NCBI GenBank assembly: GCA_014529385.2
Contig: CM043969.1
Span: 11,986,648-12,050,647 of the forward strand
Reading direction: 5' to 3'
DNA: 64,000 bases
Source: Adiantum capillus-veneris
Lineage: Eukaryota; Streptophyta; Polypodiopsida; Polypodiales; Pteridaceae
Part shown: in pieces, positions 9,522 to 19,706 of the stretch
How positions within the stretch are numbered: the first letter of the stretch is position 1
Layout of the letters: every line of letters starts with the position of its first letter
Translations under genes and position numbers: made by a program
Notes under the pieces: model-generated
Database searches by the model: none
What the model was told of the DNA's origin: nothing
Seen by the model: the letters and a program-made list of their open reading frames with translations, nothing else

Positions 9522-9943
9522 TGGATAGTATGCTAGAGTCATACACTCCTGCCTTGGGTGAGAGGTACCCTCGTTACTTTTCACAAATATTTCACATGGT
9601 CTTTCCAGTGCTTGCATGTGAATGGGATTTGATAGGTACGCTAGCATGTGAGAGGAATTTTGAGGAGTTATAATGGCTGATACGTCTCTTGACCACGTCT
9701 GATCCATACTTAGTAGAGAGCGTTTATCCCATTGCACAAGCTTACCCTTTTGACCAAGATGACTATAAGCGTCTAGTGACCTTCTTAGTAAACATGGGCA
9801 CCTATGATGAAGAAGAAAATTTACACGACTACACGGATGGTACATATGGTCTCATGGATGATGACTTTTTTTATCTCGACGACGAGGATAGGGGTTTAGC
9901 CTTAGGGTTTCCCCCCAACCTCTACAATATCCTATTCCCTTGA
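9522..9943 (+). CDS. Small acidic accessory ORF with one internal stop, element A
   Basis: From ATG 9522 (MDSMLESYTPALGERYPRYF) the frame runs to TGA 9943 with a single in-frame TAA at about 9671 (NFEEL stop WLIRLL). The downstream part is strongly acidic (DEEENLHDY, DDDFFYLDDEDRG). I recognise no family. It sits between the tail of pol and a long non-coding stretch. It is either an accessory ORF of element A or the start of another inserted element. The preserved frame across the stop suggests it was coding until recently. Confidence 0.4.
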
Positions 9944-11301
9944 CTCTCTAGGGGGAGTGCAAATAATTAGGTTAGGGTTCCTTATGTTTTTTGTTGTGTT
10001 CAATAAGTGTTGGTACCTTTTTCCACTAATGTGCCTCCTGGAGGTATTCCTTTTGTTTCCTAGTGTGTACAGGAGCGTGTTGCTATTGGTAGGATTTGGA
10101 CCTTCATGGAATCTTTATCTCGACTCACTCTTCAAATCCAGCGCGACCATTGACACAAACAGGTGTTTCTTGTCCATTAGCATTGCCCCTTATCTTTCTT
10201 GCATCTATGATTGTCTGCTTTAATTGTGATTGGTAGCCTAATATTCACCGCATTTGCTTAGTATCAAACATTTAATTCAATGTAAATTTTTTCATAATCA
10301 CTTGTCTAAGTTTAAAAATCAAGCAGTCTGACAAACTAGTTTGACCAAGTTAGGTGTTAGAAATCTTCTCTTAATACCATGGGGAATGTCTTCCTAATAA
10401 TCAATGGTTACTTAGGTTCTTAATCCGATTTAGGTAGCATTGTGTGAAATGTACTAGGGCTTTCTAGTAGGCTTGACCCTATTGACCTTTAGCTTAAGTA
10501 TTATAAAGGGAGTTAACTAGTGTGATGAGCCTGGGGAGGTGTATCAATGTTATATGACCCCCCAAAGTTATAAAATTAAAATGCTGAAAATGAACAAACA
10601 AAAAATCAAAGTGCCACACTGTAAAATCTTAAGCTGGAAGAGAAATCGCATCTTGATTTGGTACTTCACTCACATGTATTGCCTATGGTACTAGAGCCCT
10701 AGAGGTTCCCAGTGTGGGCGCTTTTCCTTGAAAAGCAAAAAACCCAAGGCATACAAAATAAGCACACACATCAAATTGAATCACTGTGAAAAGACTTTGG
10801 GGGGTCAAAGAAAAAGTAATCAGTCAGGCGATGATTTCATGAGAAATTCCTTTTATGGTAGCTTAACTACAAGGTCTTCTAGATATAGCCTCTAGTTATC
10901 CCTCGAACATGAATACTTGGCTCTCGCGATTAAACAACTTAATTGACCACAGAAAATTAAGAAGCTTACCCATGGTATTAATATTCGATCTCTAGTGCCT
11001 TTCGACCGTCAAATTAGCGACCCCAGACTTGTTTAATTTTTTACCTTTACATGTGTTTATGCATTTGATTACATTGCAATTTAATGTTCATTGCTGACAA
11101 ATTGTTTGAAATTCTTTTACCAATCAATTTGTCTACCTAAAACTGCATATGCTTTTTACTCACTTATGAGAATGCAATTACTATGCCAATGTTGTTTGAT
11201 TTTGCAGTGACTGAAGAAGGATAAGGACATTCATCTCAAATGCTCTTCCACCTCGACGAACGAGCTTCAACTCAATAGCTTCCGAGGACGGAATCTACAT
11301 T
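9944..11301. other. Long non-coding stretch, likely 3' untranslated region of element A
   Basis: There is no convincing ORF over about 1.36 kb. It starts beside another short GGGGGAG tract and ends with TTCCGAGGACGGAATC then a purine run, a style common just upstream of gypsy 3' LTRs. A 12-bp palindrome CAAACTAGTTTG is present near 10,335. I see none of the 24-bp palindromes found in element B. Confidence 0.4.
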
Positions 11302-11635
11302 AGAAAGGGGGGCATGTTAACCCTCACGGCTCATGGACACCCCATCACCTACGACGGACGTGTATTATGTATTTGGTAGAGTCAGGTACCGGGCTTGTCG
11401 GACCAATAGGAAAAGGGTAAGAGTGATCGCCGATGAGAGGCGCACTCTAACCGGGACATTCAAGGGATTAGTTGGCTAAGCATGGGCGCCCAAGTGTGAA
11501 TGGGGTGAGCTCATATAAAAGCCAACTAAACCTAAAATTCACTCATTCTCTCATTTGTGCAATAGAAGAGTGCTCTTGCTCCATCTCCATCTCCATCTTC
11601 TTCTTCTTCACCTCCTTGTGTGTGTGTGTGTATGT

Positions 11636-11666
<31 letters not shown>

Positions 11667-11880
11667 AGAGTGTGTGTGCGATCGAGCATTACGAAGGCAC
11701 GACGGCGGCGAAGCGGTTGAGCGCGGCACGACTGCAGCTTCTTCTTCATCGCGGTGAGGAATCCACCACGAAGGCGAGCATAGAGCGGTGAGTGACACAC
11801 CCTTTGCTCTCTTGAGCTTGTTAGATTAGTCTTGTTGTGTGCTTGGAGCCATTTGTGGCTCGCACACGGTGTATCGGCAA
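11302..11880 (+). mobile_element. Candidate 3' LTR of element A with preceding polypurine tract
   Basis: AGAAAGGGGGGCA is followed by TGTTAACCCTCACGG, a plausible LTR start at about 11,315. About 200 bp in is CATATAAAAGCC (11,512-11,523), a good TATA box, then a CT-rich leader and GT/GA microsatellites. The 3' limit is unclear because I cannot find a second copy to compare; PPR-like coding begins near 11,890. The elements of U3 and R are present, but the pair and the TSD are not. Confidence 0.4.
11620..11682. repeat. GT and GA microsatellite cluster
   Basis: A (GT)n run, a (GA)n run of about 26 bases and a second GT run lie side by side. Short ORFs reading SLSLSL or EREREREG across here are translations of the repeat and not genes. 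Confidence 0.85.
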
Positions 11881-11889
11881 GTCCCTTGC

Positions 11890-13698
11890 ATCGACAGTGC
11901 GGCAAGGAGCGCACAATGCATGCTCCTATCTGGCACTTTTGAAAGAGGGAATTGCGGTGCATGCCTCTATAGTAGCTGAGAAATTTGAATCTGACATTGT
12001 ATGTGGAACTGTGCTTATAAACCTGTATGGGAAATGTGGACAAGTGCTCTATGCAGCTAATGTTTTTGACTGCATGCCTATCCATGCTCTGATGACATCT
12101 TATACTCAAAACGGCCATAACTAGCTGCTCTTTCTCTCTTGAAAAGCATGCTGACTGAGGGGATTGAACCAGCGAGCTTTTTTCTTTTAGGTGATGTCGA
12201 AGCTTGTGTAGGGCACTGCTTCGTTTAAGAGGGACAAAGGATTCATGCCATTGTTAATGGGAGTGGGTTTTTGCCAGACTGTACATTAGAAAATGTGCTT
12301 CTCAACATGTATGGAAATGTGGGAGCCTTTATCTTGCTGGGGTTGTTTTTGAGAGTATGCCATTCCAAGATATGGTGTCTTGGACTTCCATGGTTTTTGC
12401 TCTTTATCACATGTATGGCAAGTGCAAGGCTTTATGTAGTGCAGAAAAGATCTTCTGGGGAATGGTTTCTATGGATGTGGTTGCGTGGAATATGATGATA
12501 GCATCTCTTACTAGTAACAATCACATTGAGGATGCATTGGAGTATTTTCATTCCATGCAGAACCAAGGGTTTATCCCGATGATATCGCTTATGCCTCTGT
12601 CCTCGATGCATGTTCCTGCATGAATCGCTTCCAAAGGTTCTCTTTTATCTTCGGTACAACTCGACAGTTTTATTCAAGCTTCACTTGTCAGCATATATGG
12701 AAGATGCGGGGACCTTTGGAAGGCAATGACTGCTTTGGATAGTTTTTTTGCTCCAAACATTGCACCCTTGTCTGTATTGATAGAGAATGGACATGAGAAG
12801 GAAGCACTGAATTTTTTCCATTTCATGCTATCTAATGGTGTCATGCAAGACTAATATCTAATGTCTTGGAATGTTGTCTCTTGGAGTGCATTGATTGTGG
12901 GATTTGCCCAACAGGGACAAGGCCAGGAAACTCTGGGCTGTTTTCAGCAGATGCAAAGAGATGGGATCTCTCCAGATGCAATCACCTACGTACACTTGCA
13001 TCTTAAAGGCATGTGGCATTACACAAGATGTTGTTGCTTGGTTGACATGTATGCCAAATATTTCAGATGGCTTAGAAAGTGCTTGACGAGCTTCCTATCT
13101 GAAATGTCGTCTCTTGGAACGCATTGATTGCGAAGCTTTGGGCTTTTTTTAGCGGATTGGCGTTTCTCCAGGTGTAATCACCTATGCTTGCATCTTGAAG
13201 GCATGTGGCCCTACACAGGACTCCAATATGGGCAATGATGACATTGTGAGATGGGAAATGATGATTGTGAGACAGCTGCGTGCTTGGCACTGCCTTGATC
13301 GACATGTATGCCAGATGTGGTGTGCTTCAAAAAAGTACAAAAGGTTCTTGAGGAGTTTCCTTTGCAGAATGTTAACCCTAAGAATGCACTGATTGCAGGA
13401 TATGCTAAATAGGAGGGGGGCCAAGAAGCTATGGGATGTTTCAGTTGATACAAAGCGAGTGCATCTCTCCAGATGCAATAACCTATGCTTACATCTTGAA
13501 GTCATGTGGCAACTTGAAAGACGCTAAGATGGACAAAAGAACTCCTGACGATATTGTTAGTCAGGATCTGTTGGAAAAAAACTTGGCACTGCCTTGGTCA
13601 ACATGTATGCTGAATGTGCAGGGAAAGGAAGCCTTGGACTGCCCCAACATTAGGCCAACTGATATATCCAACTGCTACGATGCCCTAGATCTCTAGCA
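11890..13698 (+). pseudogene. PLS-class pentatricopeptide repeat (PPR) pseudogene
   Basis: Several frames carry successive PPR-like segments: VHASIVAEKFESDIVCGTVL then INLYGKCG; MPFQDMVSWTSMV; VVAWNMMIASLTSNNHIEDA; MSWNVVSWSALIVGFAQQGQ; and three versions of SPDAITYxxILKACG (near 12,970, 13,170 and 13,470). PPR proteins of this type bind organelle RNA in plastids or mitochondria and support editing, splicing or stability. Here the reading frame changes at least six times, with internal stops, and no clear start, E or DYW domain remains. Repeats run in normal order, so it is a decayed copy of one gene or retrocopy. No introns are evident. Confidence 0.8.
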
Positions 13699-13710
13699 GT
13701 GTTGCCTGAT

Positions 13711-14502
13711 TACTTGGTGAGCCCAAGCCCCTCTTTACAATATCTGAACGCAGAAGCCACCACGTGGCATTACATTTATTTATTTATTTATTTATTTTAA
13801 ACGATGCGCTGCTTTGCTCTGCGCTTCTGTGAAAAGCTCTGCGCTACCAGTAGAATTGCCAGCTTTATTCAGCACCTGCGTAGCCAGAACTAGAAAGAAT
13901 TGCCTGCTTTATTCGTTCGGCTCTGCGGCCGTTGAGGGGCATGTTCCCTTCTTGGCGAGCGGTCCTTACTAAGCGGATGAGATGATCGCGATTAGCATGC
14001 AAAGCCACATGCCTAGCCACATGAGCATCTCATGAAACACAAACAATCACTTGTAGAGGGTCACCTATGATGGTGATGATGTTGATCTTCAGCAGAGGCA
14101 ATCACCGCCGGTTTGGAAAGATGGTTGAGGGCTTGCGCACTACCTTCACAACTTTGTGTATTTCTTTATGTTTATATAGCAAGTGCAGCTAGCTATCTGC
14201 TTGCATGGAGTGGAAGGCCGCAACAAGGCTTGCATGAATTACATGAAGAGTGGGCTGCCTGGTGCAGTTAAGAAGAAGGCCGTCATGGCGTGAAGATGGA
14301 AGAGGGCTATTGCTTGAGCTGAGAGCCACTACAGAGGAAGGTCGCCAATTGGAAGGAAAAAGGTGTGAGGAGGGTGAGAGTGTCGTGAGTAGAGGGGGAC
14401 AGAAACTCAGATGGTGCCACAGGCTAATAGAGTGGAGGCAAGCGCTATTGAGCACGCAGTCTCAACCTCCCATAGATGCTACTTGTTACTTGGTGAGCCC
14501 AA
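13711..14502. repeat. Pair of 16-bp direct repeats about 776 bp apart
   Basis: ACTTGGTGAGCCCAAG occurs near 13,711 and again near 14,487. A 16-bp direct repeat around a defined segment may be the target-site duplication of a non-LTR or processed insertion. I see no poly-A or coding domain inside, so the interpretation is weak. Confidence 0.35.
13767..13797. repeat. TTTA microsatellite
   Basis: About seven tandem copies of TTTA. Confidence 0.85.
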
Positions 14503-15037
14503 GGAACTTTTTTGAGCCACGTGGATGCTCGAGATCTCAATCATGACCTCGCTCGAACAGACTCTGCTCAACAAAAAAAGTAAAGACTCCCATACAAGAA
14601 TACAATTAAAACACGAATCTCTTCACAACTCACAACACTGGATGTTTCGATTGCACAAGCACCAGCTCGGCAACACTGCAAGGTTCGTTATTTGCATCCA
14701 ACTCCTCATGACTATGCATTTGCTTGGCACAACACATAAACGCTATGGGGCAGGGCATGCCTTCCGTTTCTTATAATTTTTGGAGAGACCACAGTGCCAA
14801 CTCTCCACCATACTTTTGTATGGCACTTCTGCATGACATGCACTATTTACTTTGCAGTTTTGATATGTAAGGTTTCATTGCATGATATAATGTTTAACTA
14901 TTCACATCCCTTTCTTGTAGCTTGAATCAAATATCGGCTTGTGGATTGAACAATTGAGAAGCGCCAATACAACATTTCAGGTCAGTGAAGCACTTCATTT
15001 TTTGCTGCAGTTTATTGGCGCAACTCTTTGCACACGA

Positions 15038-15150
15038 TTACTAGCCAATGCATGTGGTGTATTGTAATAGTGAATGCACAAGTAGTGAATGCATGTGATG
15101 TATTGCAGTTACTAGACAATGCATGTGGTGTATTGCAATAGTGGATGCAT
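15038..15150. repeat. Short tandem repeat, about 68-bp period
   Basis: The phrase TTACTAG(C/A)CAATGCATG then TGGTGTATTG(T/C)AATAGTG occurs twice, about 68 bp apart, with a partial third copy between. No coding content. Confidence 0.6.
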
Positions 15151-17054
15151 GTTGATTTCTAATATCAATCTTTATTATTTGATGTACATAACTTTGTATC
15201 CTTCCATTTACATAATAACAATTTTAAAAATTACCTACTTCTCTTAAAAACTAAACTAACTCTCTTAGAAATGATTCCTATAATCTTCATTTATGGAAGC
15301 ATTTAACTTTGTTTTCTCCCATAAATAAACATAATAGCATTTTTAAAATGTATATCCCTTCCAAACAATGCTCTTATTGCCAAATTACTCATGCTCTTGT
15401 TTCCTTCAATGCTAGATGCTAAATGTACATTTTCATATGTCCTATATTCTATAGATGTTACATAGCGAGGCCCACCAAGCAAGACTAGTTCTTTGTGAGG
15501 ATGCCCATCAAGCTCACATGACACAAATTTAGAGGGTTTCTTGATGACATTCATTTGCATGTCCACCAACTAGCTTTCGAGCAAGCTCAAATTTATTGAA
15601 TAAGAAAATGAATGCTACATGTTTATGGATCCTCTGAGGATGCAGCCAGGAATCAACTTGGAAGACCTCCAAAATGCCGAAGATGAGTGGAATGATGCTA
15701 GTAACTTGTTACCTGCGATCCAAGCTGAATTGGATTTCGTCCGATAATGCCTCAAGCTTCAGTGATTCTCTTGAAGGCAGTGATCCAATTCTAGCTTCGA
15801 AATACTCTCAACCACTTCAAGAATAGGTTGCGTTGACGCTCATTTGGAATCCAATTCCCTCCGCTACAGGCCCAACTGTATCTAGGATGAGAGATTTTGC
15901 ATCTAGATTTTTGTATCATCTCGTTGCCCGTTCCTTGGGCTCCTTGATGTATTTCTTTTGCTCTCTTAATACAATTCACGCACCTTTTTTTTGTTTTAAA
16001 AAAAAACAATTAGGGAGAAGGCAATTTCTCAAATTGAACCATGCCTTTGAAGGATTTAGAGTGCATAGAAGCCTCCTATAAAGTTCTACTCCACCATTAA
16101 AAGTGGTCACATAGCCTCAAGAGTTGAGACATGTTTCTTACAACTCTTAGTAATTGTGTCCCTGCCCATGTTCTCACCAGTGCAAATGTGGAAAGCAGCT
16201 TGCTAATAGAGGAGGTTAACGTTAAGAATATGAAACGGGTCCAAATGGCCTCATGGTGAGAGGGAAAGTCTACAAAGAGAAGGCGGTTCAATAGTTGTGG
16301 GAAGAACGGCACATGAAAAAGGACGACAATAAATGGAAGAATGAGAATGGAAAGGAAAAACAACATGAAGAAGGGAAAAAGAAGACAACTTCTAGTGTGA
16401 ACTTTGAAGATTGAGAAGATCAATTCTAATAGTGAAAATGAGGAAGGTTTGATGATTAGTGTTGAATAGTTTGATGATGTGGGCTATCTTTTCTGATGAT
16501 CACTCCTAGAAGATTGCCAAGGGTTCTCTTGTTATTGTGATACGTATATATACATTTCATGTGTTAGCTTTTAAAAATTATGTGATTTATGTGATTGAGT
16601 AGCCAAGTGTTTCTTTGTGCCATCATTGGTTGGGTCATTTGTTTGAAAAAGGAGTGAAAGTACTTGTTATGGTTGTGTCCTTGAGCTTCAACTTTTCTCA
16701 TTTTTCTATGTGTGAACATTATTTATAGGATAAAGAAACACATGCATCACATAGGATAGGAGCTCAAGGGGTCACAATGCCCAAATTGTGTATATCACAT
16801 GCGTTCAAGGACTATTTCTAAAGCTTTTTATCTGTGAATTTTTGACAAATAAAATATACCCTTTTCTTATTCAATGTGTAAATTGTTTTCCTAATTCCAT
16901 TTTATGATAGCCCTTTTGTATGTGAAAATGTGACACACCCCCCCCCCGGCCCTGAATCTGTTGCACTCACGTGATAGTCACATAATTAGTAAGTGTCCCC
17001 CCTCGCGCCCCGCGGGCGCCGCCAAGGATAGGAGGTAAACACAATAATGAGACA

Positions 17055-17700
17055 TTAGAACTCGTTCACAATGATATATGTGAGCCTATCATGTGTGCAT
17101 ACTTTATCCTTGCGTCGTGCATCATATTTTGTCATATTCATATATGTCTTCTCATGCACGGTGTGATATCCTTTATGTTAAAAGGATGCTATTTTGATAG
17201 TGTTTGAAAAATTTGTCACCCTTGTGGAGAGTCAATGTTGCAAGAGACTAAAATGTCTAAGAATCATAGTTACAAGAAATGGCCAATTTTGAGTTCTCAT
17301 TTCGTAAAATAGTTGAGTATAGTGTAACAGGGAATGGCAATTCAAGCCCATTCATGTCCTGTTTCGGATTTGTGTTCCATTTGACTAGGTAAGAACGAAT
17401 GATGGGCGAATATGATTCAAAGAAAATCAAGTGACTACCCCACCATACACTCCTCCGCATAATCGTATTGCTAAGAGGATGAATTGTACTGTCCAGGGAA
17501 AAAGTGTGTAGCATCTTGTAAATGCAAAGTTGCCTAAAGCATTTTGTGCAGAAACACTTTTCACCTCCTTAATAGGTCTCAAAACAAGGCTATAAATGCG
17601 AACGTTCCAAAAGATTTTTGGTCTGGAAAGCCACCTTCTTATAAGCATCTTAGAGTTTTCGGTTGTGAGGCATATTGCATGTTCATAAGGAATTTTGCAA
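17055..17700 (+). pseudogene. Ty1/copia integrase remnant
   Basis: Across changing frames the order of copia integrase motifs can be followed: ETLELVHNDICEPI, FEKFVTLVESQ then KRLKCLR, YTPPHNRIAKRMNCTV, NAKLPKAFCAE and PPSYKHLRVFGCEAYC. These match the core integrase, the YTPQQNGVAERMNR block and the GCxAY block of copia elements. There are many stops and shifts, so this is an old, inactive fragment. Confidence 0.75.
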
Positions 17701-17900
17701 GAAGCTGGCTATAAAGTCAAGGATCCTTAAGCGAATAGGTGACATTGTTTACAAGGTAGCTGTTCCAACTCATTCTCACGTTCATCATGTATTTCATTGA
17801 AGTGATTCAGGTAAATGATTACATCAAGTTGATAGTGTACTTGATCAAGGGACCCTAGTTGACTACCTTGAGTCACCTACTTTGCCTCATGGACCAGAAT
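17700..17900 (+). pseudogene. Ty3/gypsy-type integrase C-terminal remnant fused to the copia fragment
   Basis: One frame reads KSRILKRIGDIVYKVAVPTH then SHVHHVFH, stop, SDSGK. This is the GPF/Y-like 'R-I-G-x-x-x-Y-x-L-x-L-P-x-x-x-x-x-H-x-V-F-H-V-S' block of gypsy integrases, not copia. It directly follows the copia KLAIKS position, so two superfamilies meet at about 17,725. It could be a recombinant or simply one fragment inserted in another. Confidence 0.6.
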
Positions 17901-18922
17901 GTATCAAAGTTAAATTTAGGAAAACTAGAAAAAAATCACAAAAATAGCACAATTTGTAGCTTTCCTATTTTGCATGGTCAAGAATACTCCACCCTTGGAA
18001 AAGATATGAGATATCCACAGTATTCAAAAACTATGCAAGAAACAAGAGATACGGTTTCTCCTTGTAGCATTGCAAAGAGCATCAAATTTTCTTATCATGT
18101 GGAGAGAGCACCACATGATAATCATTGAGTATTGTCGTCAGAATGTATGAACTATGATTTCATAAGTGGTATTGCAATGCTTTTGTTTAATTGAAGCTAA
18201 ATTTTTATTATTTATTCTACGACAAATATGTGTACTCCAACGAACATAAGTTTCCTTGCAGATTTGAGCACTTTCTCTTCAAATTAGGGTTTCTACAATT
18301 CATTGGATCTTAGAATCAACTTTTCCTTTCTCATGTCTCATAAGCCTTTGTGTGGACCACTCAAAACATTTTCTAGTTATCAGGCATGAAGAACAAAGTC
18401 TTGCTTATAAAACAAGAATGCATGCACGCTTGTATCTTGTGTCTTTGTTAGAGAGATAGGGGTTGGAAAGCCATTGGAAGCAAGGAAGTAAGAGATGAAA
18501 TTCAAATTTGCATGCATGTTTCGTGATCTGAAACTTCCTCTCCACATTGGGCAATGGGATGGTAGAGCCAGTGCGTCACAAGATTTTATCACGATAAAAA
18601 AACTCGACACTATCCCAAGGCATTTTGGGGAACCCTAAGGGAAGGCATTAAGTCATGGAACGAGGATGGAACGGACATTCTTTAGGATATAACCAGGCGG
18701 CCAAATTTTGAGGCACAAAGAAGCAAGAAGAACCACCCACGAGTAGACTTGGGCATGTGAATAAAACTTGAGCCTTGGGGCAATGGAGCCATTGTGCGAC
18801 AATGATTGGCCATATGGCTGAATCAGATCCCCACTCCAAGTTAGCATCTCCTCCCTTACTTTGCAATCACAATGCACGACACACTCCTACTAGGATCCAT
18901 TTATTAAAGAGAAGGAAAACGC

Positions 18923-18963
<41 letters not shown>

Positions 18964-19039
18964 ACAGATTCACCACTTTTGTATCAGTTTGGTCTCATAG
19001 GTCATTCTGGCCTTTTGAAGACGTTAATATAACATTTCA

Positions 19040-19084
<45 letters not shown>

Positions 19085-19547
19085 GCACGTTGGTGTAGGG
19101 TCCTCCCTCCCTTTCATGCCGAGTACAAAATACCTTCAAGGTGCAAGTTGATATGATGGGCGAGTAAGGCTGCCTACGATGGTATTGAGGGCATGCCGGG
19201 GTTGGATGGTACAAAGGAATGAGTCCTGTTTGAGACCAAGGAATGAAGGGGCTGTAGCAGAAGAAGATGACACTACGAATGAATGGGCATTGTTCGAGGA
19301 CAAAGAACATAGAGGCATATGGCGTGTTGCAAAACTCCCTCTCTAAGTTTTCCCTCCACCAAGCTCGACTCCATCCCTCTACGAAGCTTAACACCCACTC
19401 CCTGCGCCTTGTAGATCTTTGGTTGTGCATGCATCTCCTAGTTCAATCCCTGCGCGCTGCGTGCGAGGTGCTACAGTCATTTTTCCCCTATAAAGTTATG
19501 CCCAGTGCAATCAAAAGGAATCTTCGTAGTAAACTAATGTCTTTTTT
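17901..19547. other. Intergenic stretch with no recognised gene
   Basis: Only short unsupported ORFs are seen. It holds two microsatellites of opposite strand sense (GA then CT) at 18.92 and 19.05 kb. Confidence 0.5.
18924..19082. repeat. (GA)n and (CT)n microsatellites in inverted arrangement
   Basis: A GA run at 18,924-18,958 and a CT run at 19,045-19,082 are separated by about 86 bp, so the two can pair as a stem of about 35 bp. ORFs with EREREREREI or RERERERERE translations here are artefacts of the repeat. Confidence 0.8.
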
Positions 19548-19706
19548 AAAGAGTTGCACCACCAGTCGCTAGAGCTGAAATTGAAAGACTTGACCTGAAC
19601 AGTAGCATCTTTGAACATGAGAAGCTGAAACTTTGATGGTCTTGCTCCCGGTTGCATGTTGTCATGTTGTCGTACCCTAGCTGACACCTAACCCCTGCAC
19701 CTTCTA

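Larger units (their letters stand above)
1..11314 (+). mobile_element. Ty3/gypsy LTR retrotransposon, element A (left end off window)
   Basis: Coding modules run in the order gag, zinc knuckles, aspartic protease, reverse transcriptase, RNase H, integrase, which is the Ty3/gypsy order. No chromodomain is visible after integrase, and the RT and integrase read like the plant Athila/Tat type (family inference from motifs). The 5' LTR and primer site are outside the window. Two purine-rich tracts could mark the 3' end, at 9281-9295 and 11302-11314; I favour the second because a TATA-bearing LTR-like sequence follows it. The copy is defective: a +1 shift near 1947, stops at 3595, 5629 and 8735, and a small deletion near 6370. 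Confidence 0.85.
13699..17050. other. Intergenic stretch with no recognised gene
   Basis: This stretch contains a TTTA microsatellite, a short tandem repeat near 15.05 kb and many short ORFs without family resemblance. The segment 16,100-16,440 is purine-rich with long lysine/glutamate codon runs and could be a remnant of coding DNA, but I cannot name it. A C run (about 16,937) and a very GC-rich patch (about 17,003-17,025) interrupt otherwise AT-rich DNA. Confidence 0.5.

Noticed and set aside
1-11314. Endogenous pararetrovirus (caulimovirid) instead of a retrotransposon
   Set aside because: An integrase with HHCC and DDE motifs is present and no movement protein is seen, so Ty3/gypsy fits.
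11543-11798. ORFs on both strands across the GT/GA microsatellite
   Set aside because: The open frames exist because dinucleotide repeats lack stops; the translated SLSLSL/ERERER has no family support.
18775-19430. ORFs over the GA/CT runs
   Set aside because: Same artefact of microsatellite translation.
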